Assembly (NCBI RefSeq): GCF_007565055.1
Contig: NC_044553.1
Coordinates: 45,559,420 to 45,623,419, forward strand
Length of the DNA: 64,000 nucleotides
Direction of reading: 5' to 3'
Source: Rhinopithecus roxellana
Taxonomy: Eukaryota; Chordata; Mammalia; Primates; Cercopithecidae
Part shown: positions 1 to 11,140 of the stretch, one piece after another
How positions within the stretch are numbered: position 1 is the stretch's first letter
How the letters are laid out: each line of letters opens with the position of its first letter
Translations under genes and position numbers: made by a program
Notes under the pieces: model-generated
Databases searched by the model: none
What the model saw: the letters and a program-made list of their open reading frames with translations, nothing else
Told to the model about the DNA's origin: nothing

Positions 1-2087
1 CCACCCAGGGTAGCATCCCGTGCCATGGCCCTGTCTCTCCTCCTTCAGCTTGCCAGCCTGCCATTGGTGATCATTTTTTCCTGCATTCTGTGCAGGCATA
101 CAAATCAAAGAACAAGCCATACGCAAAAGAGAACTGGTCTGGGCAGTACAGGCAATTACAGACCAAGGCAGAGTACAATGAAGGACTGTTTGAGGGTTAG
201 ACAGGAGGGGCAGAAAGCTTACTCCCAATGGAGGAAGCCTCTTCCATAGGTGGTGAGCATAAGGGAGAATTCAGAACTGGAGTGTCTCTGGACATCTTAC
301 ATATTGTATCACATAGTCTCCTGCCTACTTCACCCTGGTTTTGGCTGCTCATTCTCTTCACAAGTCAGTGCAAGGTCAAACAAATTTTACCAAACAATCC
401 TGGAAGAACAGGATTATCTCCCTGAACATTGCATCTCCTTCCTACTCTGCTGGTGTGTAGGGCAAATGCAGCTAATTAAATCCAGTACTCAAGGCAGAGT
501 ATGTCAACCTGTGGTTCCCAGTTCCTGAGGGCTATGAAGATATTTCAGGGGTCTAAGAAAGCATATGTGGACCAAGCATTTACTGTAGACTGAATATACC
601 TCCTATAATTATGAACCACCATTTCACACATGTATGAGATACTATTGAGGCCAAGAAGTTTCAGCTCAAAGAGAATGCTGAACACAGCAGGCCCCATGAC
701 AGATAATCCATTCCTTGCTTATATACCTGCAACATACTCTTCTTTCTTCACAGCTTTCAGTACATCCTATTCATTGTAATGAGTATTACATGGCTATGCA
801 CTACTCACTTGCTCCCAGCAAGAAGGCAACCAAAGACGTGTATTCTGCAGGTAGTATGTGCAATGGCTAAGTCATGTGGACCTTTGAAAAGTTGATTTTC
901 TGCAGCAAGACCATGATCTTCTAGTGATACTCACTCCTCCAATGTTCTTTCTGCAACCCTTTCTAAAGATTGGTCCTCTCTATTCTGCAAACTTGGGGCA
1001 AATGGTGAATGTAGACACAACCCACACACCTGATAAATATGGTGTAAGGTGAACAGAGAAGTCTTAAGCTGGCAATAATGAAAATAATAACATCTATTTT
1101 GTTTTTTTAAAAAAATGAAAGAAGGAATGGAGTAGTGTTATTCAATTGTCAGATACTTTAGCAGAGAGGGAAAATTCACCTGGAAAAGAGGGAGGGACAG
1201 TCCCCTTATTTCTACAACTGATCCTAAGGCTGTAGCTACCATTTATAACTCTTCTTCACCTCTTCCATGTTCCTTTTGTTTTTTGCCCAAGAAAGTAACT
1301 CTAATTTTTGCTATCAGAACGTCTTTTGGCTGCAAATAATAGAAAACCCAAGAGTGACTGGATCCAACTGCAAATACTAGAAAAGCTATCAGTGGCGTAA
1401 ATAGAGATTTGTTTTTCTCATATAGCAGGAAGTAGAAAGCAATTTCTGGTGTTGGTTTAGCAGTAATGCAGGTCACACCTCTGTTCTGCTCTCAGCTTTG
1501 CCTTCTGATCACAAGCTAGCCATCATGGGTGTCCAAGCCGTGTTCAAGGCAAGAAGACTGAAGAGACATTGACACCAGCTGCATCCAGACTTTTCATCAG
1601 CAAAAGCAAAGCTTTCCTAGGAGCTTCCAGCAACCTTCTCCTTCCATCCATCTTCCTGCCAAAACTGAGTCACACCACCACTTCTGGCTATATTTAAGGC
1701 TGTGAAATCAAACATCCAGCAAAAAGAGAGGGAACGTCATACTGGCTTAAACCTAATCTGATTCTTTAACCGGCTCACATTGAATAACCTTCCCCTAAAC
1801 AAAATGAGCAAGAAAGAGGTAAGGAAGTAACTGGCTAGATGGCACACTTGCCTATATTGTACAGTCACAGTTTTCTACTAACATTTATAGTACCTTCCAT
1901 CATATTTTATAATAAGACCTTCCCTGGATAATCAACAACAAATTCCTTTGCTAATACCCTGTCGACCCAGCATTGGTCAAATTGCTTATGGCAGTTTCTT
2001 GTTCTGAAGGATTTTTATCATGTTCATTAGTGAAAGTATCTCTCTACTGGGTAATGAGACTTCCAGACCAGCAGAGTTCAGCTGCAG
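1..2087. other. Apparently single-copy DNA, no gene recognised
   Basis: No recognisable exon, RNA gene or clear young repeat. Open frames are under 95 codons and look like chance. The stretch around 1290-1640 has the flavour of a very old interspersed repeat, but I could not place it in a family. Confidence 0.5.
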
Positions 2088-2295
2088 TGGTGAGACTGCA
2101 TCATCAGGCATAAACATGAGGGTCATGCTTACGGTCATGCCATGGTGAGACTGCAAATCAGGCATAAACATAAGATTCATGCTTACGGTCATGCCATGGT
2201 GAGACTGCAACCATCATCAGGCATAAACACAAAGGTGACGCTTACAGTCATGCAATGGTGAGACTGCAACATCAGGCATAAACATAAGGGTCATC
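2088..2295. repeat. Minisatellite, about four copies of a 54-59 bp unit
   Basis: Units begin at 2088, 2143, 2197 and 2256, each opening with tggtgagactgca and carrying a shared aggcataaaca core followed by a gtcatgcttacggtcatgc-like segment. Units 2 and 3 are the closest pair. The last unit stops at about 2295. Unit lengths differ by small indels in the catcatcag part. Confidence 0.9.
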
Positions 2296-2544
2296 CCCAC
2301 CTCCACCCAGATATTCCTGGGTCTTTTCTCCTCATTATGGGAGGAGACAGCACCATATAAGAGAACCTAAAACTATTAATGTATTTACCATTGTTTTGTT
2401 CTCATTATATCTTTGCTCAACCAATCATCCCAAAACAGGAGTTATGTAAGTGTCTGTGAAATAATGTTGACTTCAAAAAGAGTTCCTCACACTCCAAGGA
2501 GGTTGGATCCTTGCTGGTCCAGTGGGAGGAGCTCCAGGAGTTTG

Positions 2545-2715
2545 GAGACTTTTGTGCTAAACCTGGTTCTGCAGCTAGGTAACCAGCTATGTGACCACGG
2601 AGAAACCATATCCTCTCTCTGGATCTCAGTTATGTGCCCTGTAAGATCGGCATGTTGGGCCAGATAATTGCGAAGGCTCCTTCCAGCTTGCAACATTTTC
2701 TGCTGATTTATTAGG
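2545..2715 (+). repeat. MIR SINE
   Basis: Degenerate match to the MIR core (ctatgtgacc...ctctctggatctcagtt) followed by the MIRb-type ggccagataat...ggctccttccagct tail. tRNA-derived, pre-eutherian age. Confidence 0.8.
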
Positions 2716-3261
2716 ATCGTGCAACTCTAAAATCCTCCGGTCCTATTACTTTCAGGGTTTAAACTTCTTGTTCTTCTTAGTTTGTCTTCATTTCAGACAC
2801 TAAAAATGGATGTCTCATTTCCACTAAAGAGAACGAGCTTTCACGTTAGATTAATTATCTAGAATGTTGTAGTAGTATGTAAAAAGACTCCCAGTGGTCG
2901 TCATGCTATATTATTTACAACGTCTATTTTCAAACGCTTAAAAAAGGAAGGAAAAGGAACTCAGTTCAAAAAGTCTTAAATCCCCCCAAAGTAAAATAAA
3001 ACAAATTGAATTTATCTGGATATTATTGATATCTTTCACCTTCTAAGCTAATTGGCCATGCATCAAAAGTTTCATAAAGTTCTAGCAGAATTCATTAATG
3101 CCAAAGTTCACTTATTCACACGTGATGCAAAAATGATGGTGTACCATGGTGAAATAAATCTTCATTTAACAAATAAATGTCAAGAATGTTTGAAGACTTT
3201 TTTAAATTAAATGTTTGGTTTTTCAAGCCTCTCTTTCTTGCCCACAAATGATTACAGGATG
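2716..3261. other. No gene or clear repeat seen
   Basis: AT-rich sequence without recognisable exon, RNA or repeat signature. Confidence 0.45.
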
Positions 3262-3415
3262 AGCTACAGAAAACACTGAGCTGGGAATTACTTACTAAAA
3301 CTGTCAGCTGCACTAACTGTGTGATCTTAACCAAGTCCTTTTACATTCTTTGGCTTTCAAATGGAGAGGACAGTAATGAACACTCACGGCTTTGGTGAGA
3401 ATAAAATCACACCAG
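3262..3415 (+). repeat. MIR SINE
   Basis: Core-like segment actaactgtgtgatcttaac followed by a cctcagtttcctcat-equivalent (diverged) and tggtgagaataaaat, as in the MIR 3' part. Confidence 0.7.
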
Positions 3416-3721
3416 AAGTAACATGATAATCTATGCCAACATTTTAATAAATTATAAAATACAATTAAAATTCAAAACTTATGGACTAAAATGGAAATGA
3501 TAAAAAAGAATCATTTGTGAAACATGTGATTTGTGATTAATAATTTTGCTGGAAGTTCAAAAGATCCTGTACATCTGATATATTTACCAAAAGCCAAAGC
3601 AGCTGAATACCTACTGATACACATACACTCACAAAAGTACTCTCCTTTAATAGGATTTTTTAAATTTGTTTTCATTTCTTTGGAAAAATTAATTATTTAC
3701 ATCACGTTATTGTTCTGCAGG

Positions 3722-3812
3722 AATACATATGCCAAAACTTATCAAATTGCACACTTAAAATGTGCCTGGTTTATTCTATGTCAGTTCTCCTGAAATAGAG
3801 CTGTAAAAAATA
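3722..3812 (+). mobile_element. Old L1M 3'-end fragment
   Basis: The segment reads like the L1M 3' terminus (aaaacttatcaaattgcaca, then tttattctatgtcagtt and a gagctgtaaaaaa end). The flanking 3416-3721 and 3813-3879 show no recognised feature. Confidence 0.6.
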
Positions 3813-3879
3813 TTAATTCTAAGTAGTTACTTGATATTGAGGATTATATCCTGGTTAACTCACTCTTCAAGCTTTCTTC

Positions 3880-4440
3880 TCTTGCATGTCCCTTTGTGAA
3901 AGTGGCAGAACGTTTATCCAAATGGTGATATTTCAGAATGGCAGAGTTCAGGATATGCTACCTCGAAATATGGCACCTTGGCATACTGAATATTTTAAGC
4001 TAAAGGAATTTGAGAAACAGCACATGCAGAAAGGATCCTCTGACCTTCCCCTGAAGCAGATCATTAGACACTCATGTGAGAAGTGACCTCCTTATACCCA
4101 GAAGAAAGGAACATCCTTGTTCTGAAGACAAAGGGACCCAGGAACCTGAACGACTGGGCCTTGCTAAGTTTCTCCCAGTTTATCACACTTAGTTCATGCT
4201 CCCCTTTGTCCTGCCATGTTTCTCCACAACTCTCTGCTCTTCATCAAACGTGGGATAAAAACACGCAGGTTTAATCACTTTCTTGGGTCTTCATTTCCTT
4301 ATGAAGGCTCTCACATCACGTGACACTTATATTAAATACGTTTGTATGCTTTTCTCTTGTTAATCTGTCTTTTAGCACAGAAGCCCCTGCCAATGAACAT
4401 AAGATGGATAGAAGGAAAAGACATGTTTCCTCCCCTACAA
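3880..4440 (+). mobile_element. ERVL-type solo LTR (family uncertain)
   Basis: The 3' third reads like an LTR end: a ttttctcttgttaatctgtc block, then caatgaacataagatgg and a terminal ttcctcccctaca. The 5' half has a catactgaatattttaagct block that I associate with ERVL LTRs. No internal retroviral sequence flanks it. Confidence 0.6.
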
Positions 4441-4494
4441 GAACAAGAGGCAAAGGAACATAAAGAATTCCAATGAGAAAAAAACAAGGAAAAT

Positions 4495-4636
4495 AATTAG
4501 TGAGCACCTACTCTACGTCAGACACTGCACATATTCATTTGATTTTCCCAAAAAGCTGATGAGCTGGGTATTTGCTGTCCACTTGTTACTGAGAAGGAAG
4601 CTGGCACTCAAAAGACAAAATGACTGAATGTTATAG
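4495..4636 (-). repeat. MIR SINE, reverse orientation
   Basis: Reads as reverse-complement MIR: tgagcacctactctacgtca, a cat/catttgattttccc block and a diverged gaaactgaggcacaga block. Confidence 0.7.
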
Positions 4637-4790
4637 AGCAGAGTTCTCAATCTGTATGCACAGTGGAGTCACCTAGGGAGCTTCAACAATACTGGGACCC
4701 ACCCCAGAGATTGTTAGTCTGGGCTTTGGCATTTGTAAAAAATCCTCCAGGGATTCTGTTGTGGAAAGGGTTAAGGAACCACCATCCAAA
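4637..4790 (+). mobile_element. MER5-type hAT MITE
   Basis: Starts with a diverged cagtggttctcaa end (cagagttctcaatctgtatg), then gagtcacctagggagctt, gggacccaccccagagatt and tttggcatttgtaaaaaatc, and ends ggaaccacc. Non-autonomous hAT-Charlie derivative. Confidence 0.85.
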
Positions 4791-5789
4791 AGTAGTTGGT
4801 GGAGATGTTAATTGCCCCAGTTCTTCCTTACTCTCTGAGTGGACAGTCTGCTGAGACACATCCACAAGGCCACACCACTTGTGTAGATTTTGAACAAGCT
4901 TCATATTAGTTGGCGTACAGCTGGTGATTCAAGTCCCTGTTGTCTCCAACTTCACTTCCTTTCTCCAGTTCCCCAGTCTCTCCTCAAAACCCCTCAACCC
5001 AGCAACTAAAGACTTGGAAGACTCTGTCTGGCCCTACATGCTAAAAAGGTTGTTAAATACCTTGAAGAAAATCATCTCTAGCACTTTCAATGCTCATTCC
5101 CTTTTCATAATACTTCAGTGCACATGGACAGAATCTGAAAGATGATTTTGGGCAAAGAGCTTCCTGAGCATAAGTCACACGAAGCTGAAAATCCCTACCC
5201 CACCTGTCCATCATGCTGATACTAACTGGTAATGCCAACAGCAAATTGAGACCTCTGCTCAGTTTTTGCAAGAGACCACTTGGGACTGTGAGATCAAAAC
5301 GTGTTTTGTTCTCAAATATACCAAGTCCACAGTCAGGTGAACTCCATGAGTTGTCCAAAAAAAAAAAAAAGAGAGAGACACTAAGAAAATAAAGGGAAAA
5401 GAAAGATCCAGGAAATGATCTCACATTTCCCAGCCAACTCCTTCTTCCTGTAATACAAAGAACAGGCCCAACAAGTATGAGGTTTGAGCAAAGCATTTCT
5501 GTCCTCTCCGGGGCAAAGAAGAAAGGACTATAGCTTTCCATCATTAGCCAGACTAAACCACATTAAATAGAACAATCAAGCAACATGCAGGGACCAACTA
5601 GAAGCATGTGGCCTCTGTAAATCTGGTCAGAGATAGTAAATACAGGAAACTGAGACAATATGCTACACTATTAGGTCATTCTCTTTCGTAATTAACGGTA
5701 GATGAATGTAAGCAGTGATACAAATCTTTATCTTACCCAAAGCACCTTATCCCTCTGAGTCCCCAGCTTTATTGTCTGCAGAAAGTGAG
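4791..5789. other. No gene or clear repeat seen
   Basis: Single-copy-looking DNA with a short poly-A at 5359-5372. The 163-codon open frame on the minus strand (5053-5544) has no recognisable domain and includes a run of Phe codons made by the poly-A, so I do not call it a gene. Confidence 0.5.
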
Positions 5790-6110
5790 TCCTTTTTAAC
5801 TCATTCAACAGACATCAGTTGAGCAACTACTATTTGCCAAAAACTCTGCTAGGAGCTAGTGTGGAATGCAAGCCTAAGTAAGACATGATGTTGTTTCCTG
5901 GGAGCCCAGGAGACAGACATGCAAACAAATAATTATAATGCACTCTGGGAAAAGCTATAACAGACCCTATGCAAAGTGCATGGGAGCTCAGAGCAGGGAG
6001 TAATTAGTTTGGCTGCTGAGTTAGGAAAGACCTCAAGGAGAGGCAGTATCTGAAATAACACCACAGATGGATGGGTCCAGATAATCCCTGTGGTTTATTT
6101 CAACTCTGTC
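5790..6110 (-). mobile_element. LINE2 3'-end fragment, reverse orientation
   Basis: Opens with the reverse complement of the L2 terminus (ctcattcaacagacatcagt, then gagcaactactatttgcca) and continues with agacagacatgcaaacaaat and a gggaaagacctcaaggaga block, in the right order for reversed L2. Confidence 0.75.
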
Positions 6111-6123
6111 TTCAGACTCTGTT

Positions 6124-6150
6124 AAAAAAAAGAGAGAGAGAGAGAAAGAG
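6124..6150. repeat. (GA)n microsatellite
   Basis: Run of aaaaaaa followed by gagagagagagagaaagag. Confidence 0.85.
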
Positions 6151-7040
6151 TACAATAGAGACACACGCTGGGAGTAGTTCTGAATAGACATGCATGTTCC
6201 TTAAAGGGTCAGATCCTCTCTTTATGCATCACTGAGCACCCAAGAGAGTGGCCTGTTGATATTTGCTAGATCTTGAAAGGTATCAGACTAAGGTATGATT
6301 TGGAGATTATGTCATGACATTAAAGAATCAGCCTTCAGTGAGAAAACAGTAGATTCCTTCACTATGAATCATGCATTTCTCAGAAGCCTCTGATTCACTG
6401 AAATTTCCCGTGGAAAATTCCCAAATGCACGAATGAACTCTTCCAAATGGCACAGTTTTTGATAATGTCAGCCTCAGCATTCCAGTAAGGAAAACTGCGT
6501 GTCCCAGTAAGACTTTCAATGGGAACGTCTTTCCCATCGAAGATGTGGTTGGGTTTCATTTTTTCACCTTCTCTCCCACTGTTTCTTTTTATGGGTTGGT
6601 TCAGAGTGATAATTTATTGTTCTAAAAAAGCGTAAACCTATGATATTTCTAAATAGAGATGTTGGAAAAAACGTGACAATTCTGGGAATATATGTGGGGT
6701 TAATTAAAAGTTTTCCCTAAAGAATGGCCCCCTTTCAAGGCCTGCTGTCTGGGAGCCGAATGGAGGGGAGGGCAGGGCAGGAGAGAGGAAAAGGCATCCA
6801 AAAGCAAACTCAAGAGTAGACTCTGGTAGAGGAGACAAGAAATTAATTCATCAATTCTGACCCCTCCCCTTCCCACCCAATCATCATGGCAGGTAGGAAC
6901 TTCTCCCATACATTTATTGGTGCGTTTGTCTAACTATGTTCTTACTGAGCATCTATACCACCCAGGAACTGGAAGAGAGGAATCAGATACAAAGGCAAAC
7001 GACAAGGCTCTCAAAGGAGCTTACGATATACACACAGGTA
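6151..7040. other. No gene or clear repeat seen
   Basis: No exon-like, RNA-like or recognised repeat sequence. Frames of up to 81 codons are present on both strands and look random. Confidence 0.45.
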
Positions 7041-7394
7041 TGGACAGTCCCCAACTTGTGATGGTTCTGCTTACAATTTTTCAGCTTCACTATGGCAAGA
7101 GGCATTCAGTAGAAATCACTCTTCAAGTACCATACAACCATCCTGTTCGTGACTTTTGGTAAAGTATTCAATACATTACTTGAGATTTTCAACATTTTGT
7201 TATAAAATAGGCTTTGTGTTAGATGATTTTGCCCAACTGTAGTCTAATGTCAGTGTTCTGAGCCCATTTAAGGTGCGCTAGGCTAAGCTTGATGTTCAGT
7301 AAGTTCCGTATATTAAATGCATTTTTCTGATGATATTTTCAACTTACAATGGGTTTATCAAGATGAAACCCCATTATAAGTCAAGGAGCCTCTG
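7041..7394. mobile_element. Tigger-type MITE (Tc1/mariner)
   Basis: About 354 bp bounded by TA at 7039-7040 and 7395-7396. The ends are inverted: a cagtccccaacttgtgatgg start and a ccattataagtcaaggagcc end. Interior blocks such as aaaataggctttgtgttaga and attttgcccaactgtag match a familiar non-autonomous Tigger derivative. Exact family name not certain. Confidence 0.75.
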
Positions 7395-7396
7395 TA

Positions 7397-7794
7397 CATG
7401 GATTATTTTTAATCATAAACAAAGCATAGGAGGCAGTGCTGACTGTGGAAAGTAGTCTTGGCCTCTTGGTCTCTCGACTGAAAGCTGCCACTAGGTGTGC
7501 AAGGACCACAATAAATTCTACGCCTGGATATAGACATGTTTGGGAATCCTCCCACTTCTGGGGCAAGCAGAGTCCATTGCAGAGCAGGGTGTTTGGGAGA
7601 TTCCTCTCTGACCAGCTCCTGGAGCCTGCCCTCCTCCTCTGGGACGTGTGCGTCCATGGCTTCAAAGCAGCGCTTGTTGTGGGAGGGGCATGAAGGCATG
7701 TGCTCCATTACGCTGAGGACAGTGAGTCTGAGGGAAGATGAAGTGCTGGCTGAAGAGCTCGGCATGGTAAAAGCACTCAACATAAGGTCAGTTC
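7397..7794. other. No gene or clear repeat seen
   Basis: GC-moderate single-copy-looking stretch. Overlapping frames of 85-124 codons on both strands (7381-7895) have no recognisable domain. Confidence 0.45.
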
Positions 7795-7925
7795 ACCTGA
7801 GATTTTGTCCCAGCTCTGTCACTCACAGGGTTGTCACCCTGTCACCAAAAGTAGACAACTCACTCAGTCTCTTGCCTCCGTTTCCTTACCTGTAATGCTG
7901 GGGGTGGATGATATCATCTCTGTTT
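7795..7925 (+). repeat. MIR SINE
   Basis: Diverged MIR: agctctgtcactcac, a gttgtcaccctgtcacc block, ctcagtctcttgcctccgtt, ttacctgtaatgctggggg. Confidence 0.65.
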
Positions 7926-8341
7926 CCTCCTCAGGCTCCCTCAGAACCTGGGTGAACTGTCCTCCATCTTGGCCCCCGCCTGAGGCTCTCAGTCAGCATG
8001 ACCAGTATGTCTTCCCAGGAGGCCACCCCCAGAGAAGGTAATAAATGTCATGGCTGGGAGAAAAGAGCTGTCCTGTTCCTAAAAGGGATGTCCCCATTGT
8101 GAATCAGTAAGCTGGGAGTCTTCCTTACCACCTTTATCCGTCTTTTTGAGCCCTGCCAGTTCCGGGTCATGACAAGGCTGAGGGACTATCGCTGGGGTAA
8201 GACCACCCCAGGCCCTCTACAGGTGTCACCTGACAAGACCTTATTCAGTTCCCTTCCTTCTCTTTGTTACCACACACACTTGTCCAGCACTTACTGAGAC
8301 TCTCTTGACCCAGGAGCTTACAGTCTAGTTGGGGACAAAGA
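7926..8341. other. Mostly unassigned; weak L2-like piece near its end
   Basis: No gene recognised. 8280-8335 has a cagcacttactgagactctc plus ggagcttacagtctagttgg block typical of reversed L2, too short to be sure. Confidence 0.4.
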
Positions 8342-8738
8342 TGTTGCTGTGGTTGAACTGTATTTTCCCCAAATTTTTATGTGAAGTCTAACCCCCAATA
8401 CCTCAGCATGTGACCTTGTCTGGAAATAGGGTCACTGCAGATGGAATTAGTTAAGATGAGGTTGTGATCCAATATGACTGGTGTCCTATACAAAGGGGTA
8501 ATTTCAATGCCAACACACACTCAGGGACTCTATGTGAAGAGACAGAGAAGACAGCCACCCGCACGCCAGACAGAGAGGCCTGGCGTGGATCCTTCTCTCA
8601 GAGCCCTTAGAAGGAAGCAGCCCTGCTGGCACCTTGTTCTCAGACTTCTAGCCTCCAGAACTGTGAGACAGTAGACGCCTATTGTGAAAACCACCCACTT
8701 TATGGCACTTCGTTTCAGCAGCCCTAGGGAACCAGCAA
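8342..8738 (+). mobile_element. MLT1-type MaLR solo LTR
   Basis: TG start tgttgctgtggttgaactgt, then ccaaatttttatgtgaagtc, gtgaccttgtctggaaatag, tccaatatgactggtgtcct, gcctccagaactgtgagaca and a cagcagccctaggg end. Order and spacing fit a MaLR LTR. No internal region remains. Confidence 0.85.
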
Positions 8739-9467
8739 AGATGTGTACCTGGCAACTGCCAAGCTCAAGGCAAGGCCAAGCTTGACAGAGGATTCAGCTG
8801 GTAAAGAAACAGCTAAGCCTATTCAGACTCCATTGACCATTTGTGCAGAGTGAGAGGAGGAGGAGCCAAAGGTACAAGGTCCCTGTGGCCCTTGGGCAGG
8901 GTGACACCAGAGTAAAAGGGGCCACGTGTCTGAAGCACCAATGTCGGGATGCCTATTGTAGAGGAGCCAAAGCCCTCTGCAGCTAAGTAGCCTTATGGCC
9001 TGCAGCAGCGTCTTAAGGGTGAGACAGAAGGCCTCATACCTCATCAGAACCCGAGGGGATGAGCAGCCGTCTCAGGACGGCCCCTTTGGTATATGTAAGG
9101 AAACGAGTGAGAAATGCCCTTGTAGCAGCTCTTTGCAACTGTCTCGTGCTCTTGTGTTCGAGAAGAGCCACAGGCAGGCATTCTGCCAAGACTCAGATCT
9201 GCTGTGGGTCCAGTCTCCGCGCATGCAGATATGGGCAGGGTTTCCAGGGTGCCACAGCACCGCCGCTTCCCCCAACAACCGCACTTGCAAGAAGACCGTG
9301 TGTGCCGGGATTAGGAACCCAGCCTCCCAGCGCACAGAAGCTCGGCACAGTGGGACTGTGGGGCAGAGGGCTTGAAGGAGGCAGCTTCAAAGGAGTGATC
9401 ATAGATTAGTTGTGGGCTGTCCAAGAATGAGCTTCCTGTTTTTAGGCAATAACCCTTTTAAAAATTC
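8739..9467. other. CpG-enriched unassigned region
   Basis: 9020-9370 holds more CpG dinucleotides than its surroundings, overlapping frames of 126 and 116 codons on the plus strand, and an NRF1-like ccgcgcatgcag at 9218-9229. No recognisable protein domain, repeat or splice context, so I call neither a gene nor a promoter. Confidence 0.4.
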
Positions 9468-9744
9468 TTGGCCGGGCGCGGTGGCTCACGCGTGTAATCC
9501 CAGAACTTTGGGAAGCCAAGGTGGGCCGATCACCTGAAGTCCAGGAGTTCAAGGCCAGCCTGGCCAACATAGTGAAACTCTGTCTCTACTAAAAATATGC
9601 GGGCGCCGGTAGTCCCAGCTACTTGGGAGGCTAAGACAGGAGAGTCACTTGAACCCAGGAGGTGGAGGTTACAGTGAGCCGAGATCACGCCACTGTATAC
9701 CAGCCGGGGCAACAGAGCAAGACTCCATCTGAAAAAGAAAGGAA
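9468..9744 (+). mobile_element. AluS-like SINE with central deletion
   Basis: Starts ggccgggcgcggtggctcac. The A-rich linker and start of the right arm (from aaaatacaaa through the second ggtggc) are missing, so aaaaatatgcgggcgccgg joins the arms. Ends in an A-rich tail followed at once by another Alu. Confidence 0.95.
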
Positions 9745-9746
9745 GG

Positions 9747-10148
9747 TCGGGTGTGGTGGCTCACGCCTGTCATCCCAGCACTTTGGGAGGCCGAGGCAGG
9801 TGGATCATGAGGTCAGGAGATTGAGACTATCCTGGCTAACACGGTGAAACCCCAACTCTACTTAAAAAAAACACACAAAAAATTAGCCAGGTATGGTGGC
9901 GAGCGCCTGTAGTCCCAGCTACTCGGGAGGCTGAGGCAGGAGAATGGCAAAAAATAATATAAAAAATTAGCTGGGCGTGGTGGTGGGCACCTGTAGTCCC
10001 AGCTACTCGGGAGGCTGACGCAGGAGAATGGTATGAACCCAGGAGATGGAGGTTGCAGTGAGCTGAGATCACGCCACTGTATTCCAGCCTGGGCAACAGA
10101 GAGAGAATCCGTATCAAAAAAAAAAAAAAGAAAAAGAAAAAGAAAAAA
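9747..10148 (+). mobile_element. Alu with duplicated right-arm segment
   Basis: Left arm starts aggtcgggtgtggtggctca. The right-arm block attagcc...gagaatgg (9882-9948) recurs at 9966-10032, 84 bp downstream, separated by an A/T-rich linker. The second block then continues normally to the poly-A/GA tail at 10116-10148. Total about 400 bp against the usual 300. Confidence 0.9.
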
Positions 10149-10179
10149 ATTATTGGTGTTGGGCAGGTACAACATGAAA

Positions 10180-10475
10180 AATTTGGAAATAATGCTGAGC
10201 TAAAGAAGCCATACACACAAAGCATACATACTTAATGAGTCCATTGCTATGAGGTTCTAGAACAAGCACACTCATCTAAGGAAAAAAAAATGAAAATAGA
10301 GGTTTCCCCTTGCAGGGGGGGTGGGGATTGGAACAGGTCACAGGGAACTTTCGGGCAGATGGAGATGTTCTGTATCATGATAGGGACATAAGATACACGG
10401 GTATATTCATTTGTCAAAATTGTACAGTTAAGGTGTGCACATTTTGATATGTACATTTTACTTTAAAAATGTATA
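10180..10475 (+). mobile_element. L1M 3'-end fragment
   Basis: Contains the L1M 3' signature order: atgctgagctaaagaagcca, gttctagaacaagcacactc, cagatggagatgttctgtat, attcatttgtcaaaattgta and acagttaaggtgtgcacatt. Ends near an A-rich tail. Confidence 0.85.
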
Positions 10476-10489
10476 AAGAAGATAATAAC

Positions 10490-11140
10490 CACCACCTAAA
10501 GTCACACCAACCAAAGATAACCTACCAACACTTTTTAATTACCAGATAGCCATCTTTTCTTGCAACGTTTATGAAGTTGAGATCATATTGAATATATAAT
10601 CTTGCTTTTTTAAATTAACTTTATATAGAAGTTTTTCCCATATCATTAAACATCTTAACATCATTTTTAAGTAGCTTCCTGGTTTTCCATTGTTTGGGTA
10701 ATCTGTAAATCATATACCATCTCTACGGTACTGGGCATGTAGGCTGCTTTGGCAATAAGAAATAACACTCTGATTAACATCTGTGCTCACATGTCTTTGT
10801 CTACATTTCTGATTATTCCTCTAGAAGATTCCTGGAAGAGGAATTACTGGGTAAAGTGTATGAATATTTTAAGGCTTTCCGGAATGTACTCCCATCAACA
10901 GCATGGGCTCTGTGCTTTTCTCCCTGCACCCTCATCAGCCTTGAGTAGTGTCTTAGTCTTAATTTTGCATGATGCAGTAGGGGAAATAGTATTTTATTGT
11001 CATTATTTGCCTTTCTGTGATCACTGATAAAGCTGATCATTTACCCACATGTTGTGAGCCATTTTTATTCCCTTATTCGTGAACTGTCTATTCATGTCCC
11101 TACCCACTTTCCTATGTTGATATTTTAGTGTTTTTCTTGT
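10490..11140 (-). mobile_element. Old L1M/HAL1-type LINE, reverse orientation
   Basis: Reads as the reverse complement of an old L1 ORF2 3' part: ttttccattgtttgggtaat, acatctgtgctcacatgtct, gattcctggaagaggaatta, ctgggtaaagtgtatgaata, ctcccatcaacagcatggg, gaactgtctattcatgtccc. Confidence 0.75.

Noticed and set aside
2088..2295. CRISPR-like array
   Set aside because: Whole units repeat with no unique spacers, and the genome is a primate; it is a minisatellite.
5053..5544. 163-codon minus-strand open frame in non-repeat DNA
   Set aside because: No recognisable domain, a poly-Phe stretch encoded by a poly-A run, no splice or promoter context; compatible with chance.
7381..8041. Several overlapping frames of 78-124 codons on both strands
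   Set aside because: Overlap in all frames is typical of GC-moderate DNA; part is MIR, and no protein family is recognisable.
9836..10225. 129-codon minus-strand frame
   Set aside because: Translation of antisense Alu, a well-known artefact.
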